DNA of 64,000 nt from Canna indica (taxonomy: Eukaryota; Streptophyta; Magnoliopsida; Zingiberales; Cannaceae): positions 49,494,001 through 49,558,000 of the forward strand of contig CP136895.1 in NCBI GenBank assembly GCA_034359265.1. Direction: 5' to 3'. The notes beneath the pieces were generated by a model. That model saw nothing but the letters and a program-made list of their open reading frames with translations, was not told the origin of the DNA and did not search any database. The position numbers were made by a program, and so were the translations under genes. This document shows, in pieces, positions 50,603-60,528 of the stretch (position 1 is its first letter; every line of letters begins with the position of its first letter).

Positions 50603-51654
50603 TTAACTCTTGATCTTCATACCCTAGCAGATGTTCATCTTCGTTCCCTTCAAGGTGCTCAGCTAATTGGAGCACCTTCCTCTTCGGGCAATCACTTGAT
50701 TTGTGTCCCAAATTGTTGCATTTATAACACTTCAGAGGGAACTGTTTATAGTAAGGATTAGGGGGTCTGTTCTGGTTATGAGGGAATCTTTTTGCTTCAG
50801 AAGGATTAGTTTCTGTTCTACACCGAGTGTTGGCTTTAGCATTAACTGAAGGTGCTACTACATGAGCATGAGGGGAAGATCCAGCTGCTGCTGATGGAGG
50901 GGTATGCGACTTGGTCTTATCCTGATATAAATCTGATATTAACTTCCACCTTGGAACCAATTTGGTGTTAGCTCGGCTCAACTGCTTTTCCACCCTTAGT
51001 GCTAAATTGACTGCCTCATTGAGATTCCACACATTGCTTAGTTCAAGTTTGTCTTGAATTGGTACATTGAGCCCACTAATGTATCTGGCTACTTGCTGTG
51101 TATCAGTTTCTTGCAAATTATTTCGGGAACTCAACCTATAAAACTCCTCAGTGTAATCAATTACACTTCTCCCTTTCTGTTGGCAATTATGAAACTGTTG
51201 ATATAAAATTTGTTCAAAATTTGCTTGCAGGAACCTTGACTTCATCAGGTGTTTCATTCGAGCCCAAGTCCTTATTTTATCCTTACCCTCTCGCAACTTG
51301 TTTTGTTGTAACTGGTCCCACCAAGCGGAGGCACCCCCTCTCAGCTTGTAGGAGCTTCACTTGTTGGTGTTCAGGAATAGACATATAATCTAGAAATGTA
51401 TCAACTCCATGGAGCCAATCAAGGAAGTTTTCAATATGTAATTGACCATCAAAATAAGGTATGTCGACCTTCAGCTTATACTCAGAATTATCAGAATGGG
51501 AGTTGTATCTTACAGGATGTCCACAATTTGATTGGTGTCGTTGAAACTGAGATTGTCCATTCCTGCGATGCTGAGGGTAATGAAGAGTAGCTTCAAATTC
51601 ATCATCCGAGTCCAATTCAGGCGTCAGACGTTGCTGCTGAGATTGAAACAACAT
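50577..51654 (-). pseudogene. Gag of the chromovirus-type element
   Basis: Recognisable Gag blocks are LKVDIPYFDGQLHIENFLDWL and, after a frameshift near 51290, RTWARMKHLMKSRF, QQFHNCQQKGRSVIDYTEEFYRL and RYISGL. A canonical zinc knuckle follows, CYKCNNLGHKSSDC (C-x2-C-x4-H-x4-C). It overlaps the protease frame at 50577-50602. Confidence 0.82.
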
Positions 51655-51951
51655 GTACTCTTCAGGATCACCAGGATCTACCCTTCGATTTGAAGATGTT
51701 GATGCTAGTTGTAGTCCGGTGAAAGAGATCCGACTTGGATCCCGAACCCTCGATCGATCAGGAACGCAGATAGCCTCCCTAGGCGGCGCGAGTCACGCGA
51801 TAGCTTGGCGGACTTCCAATGTTAGGTTATCCATTTTCTGGCTCATCTCCTGGATCTCTCTCCATAAGAATTCTAGCGAGATAGCCGCCGAAGAAGAAGG
51901 ATGTTGCGCTTCCCCATCGGAGTTGGCCATCGAGCTCGGCGACTCTCCTTA

Positions 51952-51963
51952 GCTCCGATACCA
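51952..51963 (-). promoter_or_regulatory. Primer-binding site of the chromovirus-type element
   Basis: On the - strand TGGTATCGGAGC, one base different from the initiator tRNA-Met PBS, three bases after the LTR end GCATCA. Confidence 0.8.
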
Positions 51964-51966
51964 CTT

Positions 51967-52330
51967 TGATGCAGCTCACAAACCAATCCAACTGAGGATT
52001 AAAACTCAGGATGATTCAGGGTAGCTTTCCTGACATCAATTCTAGAGGAATTGCATTGAAATTGAATCTGAATATAATTTACAAAAACTGGAAGCAAAAA
52101 TGATAAGAAATCAATGATCCTCAATTCGAACTCAGTTGCGGCTCTTATACTCAGCCCGTGACTCACAGCTAGCTAACCGTGGCCATTCAAACGTCCACGT
52201 GTCAGCTCATTATTTAGCTTACAAAATAACTAATTACATGATTCAGCTAAGTAGTGTTCATGGTGATGAAACTAGTTACAACTCACAAGTAACAACTATT
52301 TATTAAACTACAGAACACTAGCATACATCA
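51967..52330 (-). repeat. 5' LTR of the chromovirus-type element
   Basis: The 364-bp LTR begins TGATGTATGC on the - strand and ends GAGCTGCATCA. It pairs with 47897-48261. Confidence 0.88.
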
Positions 52331-52335
52331 GTCTC

Positions 52336-53260
52336 TCACTGGTTTTTCTTCTTTCGAGTTCTTATCTTGTTCTTTTTCGTCGATCTTTGGGTTTCTCGTT
52401 CTTATCTTGTTCTTTTTCGTCGATCTTTGGGTTTCTCGTTCTTTTTCCTCGTAGATCTTCTCTCATTTCTTATCTATTCGTCGATCTTCTTTTTGATTTC
52501 CTAGTTCTTTGTTTTCTTTTTTCTTTTGGTTTTCTTTTTATTTTTTGTTGCGTGGGCCTCTGTGTTTGTCTCTTTTGGGTTCTTTTTCCTCTTCGTTTTT
52601 TTGGATATGGAGTTTTCTTCTTTTTGGTTTTTTTCTTTCTCTTTCTAGGGCGCTGTGTATGTTTGCTATTGATCGCTTAATTGATTTCTTCCTGTGTTTT
52701 TTTTTATAATTTTTACCCTTTGTCGATCTGGGCTGCAGGTTGTGTTCCTCTTCTTACTTTTTGTTTTTTTTCCTCCTTGCTAGTCTTTGTCCTTTTGCTT
52801 TTATTTTCTTTTTTGTGTTAGATCTGTAGTCTGAGCTTTCTTTGCTCCGTGTCTTTAGGTTTTGTACCATTCGTCTCTGTTTAGTTTTTTTCCGACCTGG
52901 TTTTTCTCTAGCTTGTTCCCTTGCATGAAGATCTCTTAGTTTTTTCGAGCTGGTTTTTCTTTTTCCTATTGTTTTTATGTTCTGTGATTTTCTTGTGACA
53001 TTTTCCATTTAGTGGTTCTATTTTTGCTCTTGAGTTTCTTGTTTGTTTAACTTTTTCTTTTTAATTTGTTATTCTTTCCTTCTGATTCTTGTTTCTTGTT
53101 TTGGTTCCTTTATTCTCTGTCTATTTTTCGTCGTAGGTTCTCTTTTTTGCTTCCGGCGTTCTTGGCTTGGCTTTCCTTTTTTTTATTTGCTTTCTTTGGT
53201 TTGGATAGAATCTGGTTTTCTTGCTTGTGGTTTTTGTGTCTGCTCCTTTTGGATCAGGGA
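52336..53260 (+). other. Pyrimidine-rich 5' UTR of the LINE
   Basis: The top strand is over half T, with many TTTTTC runs. A 40-bp unit is repeated in tandem at 52358-52397 and 52398-52437, with a partial third unit following. Several open frames here encode only Phe/Leu/Ser-rich sequence and are not genes. An ATG at 53260 opens a Lys/Arg-rich start (MRKTTSKEGRPPS) typical of plant LINE ORF1. Confidence 0.6.
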
Positions 53261-53589
53261 TGAGGAAGACCACTAGTAAAGAGGGCCGGCCTCCCTCAAG
53301 CTGCTAGAAGTAGCAAACAATGGTATTTTCTGCAAATAATTAATTCGAACATGACTGGAAATAAGGAGATTCTTTCTGGTACGTACTTCACGGAATGCTG
53401 CTATTGGACAGTCAAAAACTTCTAGTGAAGGTAATCTGGGTCTGGATGGTAAGGTCCATCACCCTATAGTCCTACTACTGGTGTGAATAATTTGATAGAT
53501 GCTCCTTCTGTTGTTAAATTGCCTAATGTGGGTTTATCCTCTAGTAAACAGTTTTCTAATACTGCTCAATCTGATATTCTTATTTCTAA

Positions 53590-55320
53590 ACAAATTTCAT
53601 GAGCAAACCTTTTTAAATCGAAATAGCCCTATTACTTTGTGTAATGTTACTTATCGTATTCTTACAAAAGCTCTTACTAATCGCTTGAAGCCTTTGCTAG
53701 AGAATTTAATTTCTAAAAAATAATCCGCCTTTATTTTTGGAAGATCTATTCGTGATAATATTTTAATATTCTCAGAAGGTTGCACATTCTATTCATAATT
53801 CTAGGGGTAAAAATCCTATCATCATGATTAAAATAGATTTAGAAAAAGCTTATAATAGAAATTAAATCCGCCTTTAGTTTACTTGTAGTGTTAATGGGTC
53901 TGTTTCTAAGGAATTTATTGTTTCTTGTGGTATTAGACGGGGAGATCTTATATCTCCTTACCTCTATATTTTGGTTAGTCATTTACTTTCTGAAATGGTG
54001 AACTTTACTGGTTCTTGTGGTAAGATTAAGTCGGTTAAAATCAAGACTCATGTTGTTATTAATCACTTGATGTGTGTTGATGACATTCTTGTTTTCTTTA
54101 GAGCTAATGACAAGACAATTGCTAATTTTCAAAATTTTTAAAAGATTTTTGGCAAGATTACCAATCAAAAAATTAATTTCATAAAATCTGAGATTTATTT
54201 TTCACATAAGGTTACCAATTCTGTAGGACTTAGAATTTGTAGAAAGCTCAACATGAATCAGGGGAAATTTTCTTTTAAATATCATGACACTCTTATTAAT
54301 CCTAGAAGCATGCATGTTAGTAATTACAATTATCTTATTGATAATGTGAAAGCTAAACTAAATAATTGGAAAAAGAATAATATTTCTTAAGCCGGTAGGA
54401 TTGTCCTTACTAAATCTGTTTTAAATTATGTTCCTATGCATTCTTTGTGTGTTAATTGGACATCTGACTGTGTTATCAATCATATTAACTTTATAATTAA
54501 AAAATTTCTTTGGAGCTCTAGTAGTGAAAAACATGGTCTGCATTTAATTTCTTGGGAAACTGCCATTCTTCCTAAACCTGGTGGTGGTTTGGGTCTTAGG
54601 TCTTTGAATTTAATGCTAGTGCTTTAGTTGTAAAAAAAAATTGAATTGCTCATTAGTGATAGTAAATCTCTCTGGTGTTCTATTGTTAGAGCCAAATATA
54701 AACCTTTTAATCTTTGGTATGGTTGCCCTGATAAAAATTATAGTGGTGCTTAGTAATTAATCTGTCATGCTTCTGATATGCTTATACCTGGCTTTATTAT
54801 TTGCATTTCTTCTAGTGATAATACTGCATTGTTCTTAGATGCTTGGATTTTTGACATTCCCTTAATGCTTAAACCTACTTATATTAATATTGTCATGGTT
54901 GATACTTCTTTTAAAGTCAATTATCTTATGATTGATAATAAATAGAATTCTACTGTTCTGAATGATTTGTTTGATCCCTTGTTTGATGAAACTATATCCA
55001 GGATTGCCCTTCCTATTTATCCCAATGAGAAAAAACTTATTTGGTGGTCGGAAAATAATGGTCGAGTGTGTACAAAATCCCCATGTAATTTCATATTTAA
55101 GAACATTTATACCAATGTTTATAATTTTCCTCAGTGGGCTTTAATTTGGAAATCTAAAATTGCTCAACGAATTAAAACTTTAATTTAGAATTTTTTTTTT
55201 ACAAAAAAGTACCCACTCCTGATAGATTATTTCGGTTTGGTATCAGTAGTTTCCCTAATTGTGTCCTTTGCGGTAATCCTCCGAAAGATATGAATCATAT
55301 CTTTATGGAATGTAGGTAGC
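53590..55320 (+). pseudogene. LINE reverse transcriptase and zf-RVT-like region
   Basis: RT blocks in order are PITLCNVTYRILTKALTNRL, SAFIFGRSIRDNIL, KIDLEKAYNR, GIRRGDLISPYL and the catalytic-site region VDDILVFF (F/Y-x-DD type). Then come GKITNQKINFIKSE, WKKNNIS.AGRIVLTKSVL, FLWSS and KPGGGLGLRSL. Further on, WWSENNGRV and FPQWALIWKSKI precede a Cys-containing zf-RVT-like segment. There are at least eight in-frame stops and several frameshifts. Confidence 0.8.
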
Positions 55321-55619
55321 TAGGACTTTGTGGGAAATAATGGAGAGACGATTTAAAGGTATCAGTTTGTTGGGTCGGAGTTTGAGTTTAAATGGAGTTG
55401 GAAACCAGAATAACTCTGGGAATTTTCCCCCTATTATGGTGGCTCTCTGTTTTAACTCTTTTTACTCCATTTGGTTGGCTCGGAATTGAGTAATTTTTGA
55501 TCAATCTCGACCATCGATTTACTCTTTAGTTGCTAAAGTCATCGCTTTAACGATTGACTATACTGATAATTCTCCGTCTGAGTGAAATAAGATTGTTTCA
55601 AATCTTGGAATGATTATAA

Positions 55620-56061
55620 GTGAAAAGTTGATGGTTGGTATTACTAGTTCTTTTGCTACTATTTGTAGAGATGATAATGGAAAATTAATATATGCTTCTG
55701 CTTTAATCATCATAAATCTGCATTGGAAAATGAAGCTTTAGCTATTAGACTTGCTATTGATAAAGCTATATTTATTAATCATAAGAGAATTCATATTGAA
55801 TCTGACTCTAAATCAGTTGTTGATATGTGTAATAGACTAATAGATATTGATTGGCATATTCGAAGTATTATTAATGATACCATTATTGATGCAGAAAAAA
55901 TTGAGCTGATTCATATCACACATATTGGTAGAGATGCCAACAAAGATGTGGATTGTTTAGTGAAGCACGCTAGGAAGATCAACAGACATTTTAATTGGGA
56001 TCATGATTGTCCTCGTGACCTTGTAAAAATTGTATATTTGGAGGCTAGCTCCCACATGTAG
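55620..56061 (+). pseudogene. LINE C-terminal RNase H domain
   Basis: A plant-LINE RNase H (RVT_3 type) is visible: an ICRDDNGKLIYAS start (about 55665) in one frame. After a frameshift near 55718 it continues as ENEALAIRLAIDKA, IHIESDSKSVVDMCN and VDCLVKHARKINR. The last segment of about 100 codons is open and ends at 56061, 35 bases before the A-rich tail. Confidence 0.8.
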
Positions 56062-56111
56062 CTTAGTTGTTACTCTTTTTTCTTTTGGAAAATAAAAAAT
56101 GATTCAATAAA

Positions 56112-56429
56112 ATAGGAAGTCCATACATGTTTCATATGAAACTAAGGTTAGTTGATCATGGAGTTCAAATCACAAATCCTATTCATGTAAGAAAAATAAG
56201 CTATTGGATGCGCCCCAAACTTTTATTTTCTTGTAACTATACTTATATGCTATTATGGAGTCTTGATCAGGTAAGCGCCATTTCAAGTCACTTCGGAGGG
56301 GGTGGTGTACATGCAAATGAGCCAAAAAATGAACCACAAAGGGGGCGTTTGGTTTCGTGCAAATACTGTAAAAAATCATTTGCATTCAAAAATAAATGCC
56401 CGCGAATAGAATTATATGATGGCTAAATC
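56112..56429. other. Flank after the LINE
   Basis: No recognised gene. One 99-codon frame (56127-56426) contains a CKYCKKSFAFKNKC segment, which is Cys-rich but not a recognisable finger. I regard it as chance. Confidence 0.35.
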
Positions 56430-56620
56430 TATTTCTAAATCAAATTGTATGATTAATGCTATAATTCAAGTCAAAAATTCTCCTCATTGGTTGTTTTTTT
56501 GAATATATGCTAGTGTTAATCCTGTTAATAGGAATAAATTTTTTGATGAGATTGGTAAGCTTAATTTTTTTGATATTCCTTGGTTTATGGCTCATGATTT
56601 TTGTTGTTCAAATATCCACA
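56430..56620 (+). pseudogene. LINE endonuclease fragment
   Basis: The translation reads MINAIIQVKNSPHWLFF, then after a stop IYASVNPVNRNKFFDEI, FFDIPWFMAHDF and CC. This matches the plant L1 apurinic-endonuclease region (…W..SGIYASV…RN.FWDEL…NIPW.I.GDFN). It belongs to another LINE remnant, since it lies outside the TSD of the LINE at 47435-56096. Confidence 0.65.
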
Positions 56621-57219
56621 CTAGAAGGGGACTAGAAGGGGATTGAATAATTAGTGATCAAACTCTAACTTCAATTTAATCTTTTTCGATTTTAAGCAAC
56701 TTAATACTTTTATTATGAGTTCTTTGAATATGGATTCTATGGATGATAAGCTAACCACAATAAGCAAGTAAATGATCAAGTAAGAAACAATACAAACAAG
56801 AATGATATATAGTGGTTCGGTCAATCCACCTACTCCAATGCCTTAGCTCATCATCAAAGATTTCTAATCCTAACATTTTATAGACGAAATGTTTTTCTAA
56901 GAATACAATGAGGATTTAGTTCTCAACCCTTGAGAAGACCTCAACACCTATTCTTTAGCAAACAAATGTCTAAAATACACTAAGGTGTTTCACAAACACA
57001 CCGTGCAAGCTAGCTTATATAGAGATCCCAAAGGTAGGAGCTCGATTTCCAACGAGCTCAAGGGGCATAAATTTAAAATAGAGCTGTTGGGAGCACTCTG
57101 GGAATTCTAAAAAAATTGATTAGTTTATTATGGAAATACTTGTACTATACAGGTTAGTCAATACAGACTAGTATTATACAGGTTAGTCAATACAGACTAG
57201 TACTATACATGGTAGTACT
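56621..57219 (-). mobile_element. Probable copia LTR fragment
   Basis: Read on the - strand it ends with CCCCTTCTAGTGTGGAT and contains GGAGTAGGTGGATTGACCGA, a variant of the U5 phrase of the SIRE-like LTRs. The rest is AT-rich. Its upstream edge merges with a 29-bp tandem repeat at 57142-57208. Confidence 0.5.
57142..57208. repeat. 29-bp tandem repeat, 2.3 copies
   Basis: Units at 57142-57170 and 57171-57199 differ by one base and a partial third unit follows. They lie immediately before the 5' LTR at 57220. Confidence 0.8.
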
Positions 57220-59049
57220 TGTTAGCGGAAGGGTTTCTCATTCATGCTTTATTCTCCGCATGATTAGTTTGATGATAACAAACCTATTTAACAAGTGCTT
57301 GAAGTATGAAAATTGTAGGATCGATGAAAGATACGTCAAGCCTTACGTCTCTCGATCAATCTCCAAAACAGATCAATACGTGCATAAAAAATGCTTTGTA
57401 TAGCATGAAGAATCCTTTAAAGTTAAAGCACGTTGAAGAACGAAGCCGAAAAACTAAGCGCGAAATGAGAAAGCCAAGATACAATTTTCCAGCTCTGGTT
57501 CGGTCGATCAGATGGTCGACCGAATGGTGTTGAGAAGTGGCAGCAGCCAATTCGGTCGACCGGTCGATCGACCAAATGATGCGCAAAAGAGGCAGTAGCC
57601 GCAGAAGGCTACGTCGATCGGTCGATCGATCAACCGATGCCAAAAATTGGCTGAATGCTCCTCGGTCGATCGATCGGTCGATCGGAGTGCAAAGCGTGAG
57701 TCGCATACCTTGGCATCACTGATTCGGTCGATCGAATTCGAGATCGCCAAATTCCACGACAATTTGGAGTAAAATTTTCTAGCTCTGGTTCGGTCGATCG
57801 GACGGTTGACCGAATGGTGTTGAGAAGTGGCAGCAGCCAATTTGGTCGACCGGTCGGTCGACCGAATGATGCGCAAAAGAGGCAGATCGGTCGATCGACC
57901 AATGCCAAAAATTGGCAGAATGCTCCTTGGTCGACCGGAGTGCAAAGCGCGAGTCGCAGACCTCGACATCACTAATTCGGTCGATCGACAGGTCGGTCGG
58001 ATTCGAGATCGCCAAATGTTGCGACAATCGATCGACCCGTCGGTCGACCGAATGACGTGTAAAATACATAGAAGGCTGGCTTTGGTCGACCGAATTGGAG
58101 ATCAATAATTTATCGTCAACTGGTCGACCCGTCGGTCGATCGATCAGTGTAAAAATCTCCCAGTAAGCCAGCGGTCGATCGGTCGGTTGATTGGACCTTC
58201 GATCGGACGCCTGTAACGGTAAAATTTATGACCGTTGATGCCCTGTTTCAGCTGAGGATTATAAATACCTCATCTAACATCTTTAACTCTCTCTCCCCGA
58301 TCCTTACAGATTTAATTGAGCAATTTAAGAAGGGAATTAAGCCTTCCAAAAGATTTTTTGCTTGCGCTCAGTTCTTCCGCCGACATCTTCTTCAAGCACA
58401 CGCTCTTCCTCAACTCGGGCTTCAACTCGAGTTCTACAACTTAGCGAGTTGGAGGCCTTGAAGGCTTGGAAGAGAGCATTGATTCTTGGTTTCATTTCTA
58501 AGCTATTTTCATTGTAATTTTTACTTATTATTTGAACCTAGGGTTTTTGGAATTGAGTTTGTATAAACCTAGGTTGCTAGATTTGATTTGGTTGGTGGTT
58601 GCCTTTGTGATTGAGGTTTAATTCCACCGTTTTAAAGCATCACTTGCTCGGATTAAGTGAGTTGTCACACAGGGTTGAGGTGGAAGAGTGCTCTCGGTAA
58701 GAAGGCGAAGACTTCCGGGTGTGGAAGTGCCTTAGGTCGAGAGTGCGACTCTTCGAGTCAAAGTCCTCTGTGTAAGGGAAACTAATTAATCTAGTAAAAC
58801 TTAGTTTGGAAATCCTAAGCGGGGTACTTAGGTAGTGGAGTAGGCATTGGGGTCGAACCACTATAAATTTTTGTGTTTGCATTGATAAATTATGTGTATT
58901 TATTGTTTTATCATTTATCGCTTCCGCATCTAATCATTCAATCGTAAATTGCCTAAACAATATAAGTAAACGATTAAAATTGAATTTTGGTTAATTAATT
59001 TAGTAAACATACTATTCACCCCCCCTCTAGTGTTGCAATTTCACCTATA
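57220..59049 (+). repeat. 5' LTR of the + strand SIRE-like element
   Basis: The LTR is 1830 bp and begins TGTTAGCGGAAG. U3 holds an expanded palindrome region (57498-58205) that includes a tandem duplication of about 290 bp (57479-57776 and 57777-58020). TATAAATA follows at 58260-58267. U5 carries CCCCCCTCTAGTGTTGCAATT near 59022. The end is set at 59049, two bases before the PBS as in the sister copy. Confidence 0.78.
57479..58205. repeat. Palindrome array in U3, with tandem duplication
   Basis: More than twenty overlapping GGTCGACC, GATCGATC and CGACCGAATG-type units occur in about 730 bp. Each half of the duplicated segment contains the phrases AGAAGTGGCAGCAGCCAAT, GATGCGCAAAAGAGGCAG and GCCAAAAATTGGC, interspersed with palindromes. 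Confidence 0.8.
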
Positions 59050-59051
59050 TT

Positions 59052-59063
59052 TGGTATCAGAGC
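59052..59063 (+). promoter_or_regulatory. Primer-binding site of the + strand SIRE-like element
   Basis: TGGTATCAGAGC, complementary to initiator tRNA-Met, directly after the LTR. Confidence 0.85.
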
Positions 59064-59117
59064 AGGTCCGTAGCTTGAGATTTCACCATCTCTTTTATAC
59101 CTTTTCTCGATTCGAGA

Positions 59118-60528
59118 ATGACACTAAAGTGAGTAGCGTCTATACCACCTAGGTTCGATGAGTCAAACTTTGGTCTTTGGAAGAGTAGAATGTATACTTT
59201 CCTAAAGACTCAAGGTTTAGGTGTCTTTAACATGGTAAAAATCAAATATATTGATCCTAAGAAAAATATGAATGCATGGACCCAAGAACAAATTAATATG
59301 TTTGAGTTAAATGCTAAAACAACAAATTGCATATATTGTTCTTTAGAAAATAATATATTTGAAAAGATCTTGTACTTCCGCATTCGATATTTGGGCTTGC
59401 TTAAATGCCCTATATGATTATGCTAAAATCGAGGAGTTAGAAACTTTTAATGAAGGTAGTGATGACAATGGTCATCCTTCCAATGCTAACATGGTTTTTG
59501 AAGCCCAAAGTGTCTTCAGTCATAGGAGCACTAAAAGCCGGAAGAGAAAGGTGATTTGCCATGTGTGCCAAGAGAAAGAGCATGTAAGGAAGAATTGCCC
59601 TTCTATGAAGAACAAAGCAAAGAAGAGGTCAAACGCTTCCACATCATCATCTTACTCAAGTGAAGCATCCTCTTACCATGACGATGAAGCCATCTCAAAA
59701 GAATGCCTCATGAATGATAACAATGAGGTACACTCCTCTCATTCTAGTCATATTAATAATAATGATAGTATTAACTCATCTAGTTCTCATGATTTTGATG
59801 AATTGATGGATGAGTATAAAATCATGTATGTCTTGATGGTTAAAAAAGATAGAGAGAACAAAAATTTGAAGAAAGAAAACTTAAATCTTAGCTTTCAATT
59901 ACATGATGTAAAATTAGAAAATGAGAAGCTAAAAATTAGTGTCTCCAATCCATGCCATGATACCTTAAGTGTTGAGACTAAGGATTTAAAAACAAAAAAT
60001 GACATCTTAAAGAATGAAAATAGCATGATGAAAACTCAATTGCATGCTATTCAAAAATCCATGAATGACCTAAAGAATGAAGTTGTTTCTCTAAATAAGA
60101 AAGTTAATAATCTACTTAGTAGTTCATTTTCTAAGAATTTTATAAATCCAAATGTTTCTTTCAAGAATGCTTATGCTCATCATGCTTCTTATATCAAGCA
60201 TTCTAACATCAAATCTCATGTTCAAAAGAAAATTGTTTTCTTCAAGAATGCTCATACTCATCATGTTTCACATGACAAGCATTCTAAAAATAAATCTCAT
60301 GTCCATAACAAAAATAAAAAGAAATTTAATGGACATTGCTTTTGTTATGGTATTTTTGACCATGCTATTTATGATTGTGCATTCAAGAAAAATCCAAGTG
60401 TAGTTAAGACACTTTGGATTCCTAGGCCAACTCACCCCCAAGGACCCAAAGCCATTTTGGTACCAAAAGTCTCATTTTCTCTTGTAGGGGGAGCTACCAC
60501 ACAAGGGCAAAAAGAAGTAAAGAGTTGA
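59118..60528 (+). pseudogene. SIRE-like gag (+ strand copy)
   Basis: It starts MTLK, then TGA at 59130-59132, and continues in frame as PPRFDESNFGLWKSRMYTF. A one-base frameshift lies at about 59370-59380 (FEKIL to SAFDIWACLNALYDY). From there 389 codons are open: zinc knuckle CHVCQEKEHVRKNC, Ser-rich linker, and a coiled-coil of Lys/Glu/Asn heptads (about 59830-60110). Two His-rich repeats (FKNAYAHHASYIKHS and FKNAHTHHVSHDKHS) follow, then a degenerate second knuckle, the PQGPKAILVPK block and VGGATTQG. The protein would form capsids and bind RNA; with two lesions it is not functional as read. Confidence 0.83.

Larger units (their letters stand above)
47897..52330 (-). mobile_element. Chromovirus-type Ty3-gypsy element lacking most of RT
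   Basis: The element is 4434 bp, flanked by a perfect GTCTC duplication (47892-47896, 52331-52335). LTRs of 364-365 bp begin TGATG and end CATCA: 5' LTR 51967-52330, 3' LTR 47897-48261. A PBS lies at 51952-51963 and a purine tract (GGTGGGAAGGAT) just before the 3' LTR. Gag, protease, RNase H and integrase are recognisable, but reverse transcriptase is absent. Many stops are present. It sits inside the LINE 5' UTR and is younger than it. Confidence 0.87.
47435..56096 (+). mobile_element. Internally deleted L1-type LINE with 15-bp TSD
   Basis: The 15-mer AAATGATTCAATAAA flanks it exactly (47420-47434 and 56097-56111), preceded on the right by an A-rich tail. Without the 4.4-kb LTR element at 47897-52330 it is about 4.2 kb. 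Order: a 5' UTR (47435-47896, 52336-53260, pyrimidine-rich), an ORF1 start-like segment at 53261, then RT, zf-RVT-like region and a plant-type RNase H. The nucleic-acid-binding part of ORF1 and the endonuclease are missing. Confidence 0.82.

Noticed and set aside
52387..53276. Phe/Leu-rich frames that look like membrane proteins, and an Arg/Lys-rich frame on the other strand
   Set aside because: They are translations of a T-rich low-complexity LINE 5' region.
56127..56426. 99-codon frame with a Cys-rich segment
   Set aside because: Spacing fits no zinc finger, and there is no neighbouring gene structure.
57356..58108. Many Arg/Asp/Ser-rich frames on both strands
   Set aside because: Artifacts of GGTCGACC/GATCGATC repeats, which are open in most frames.
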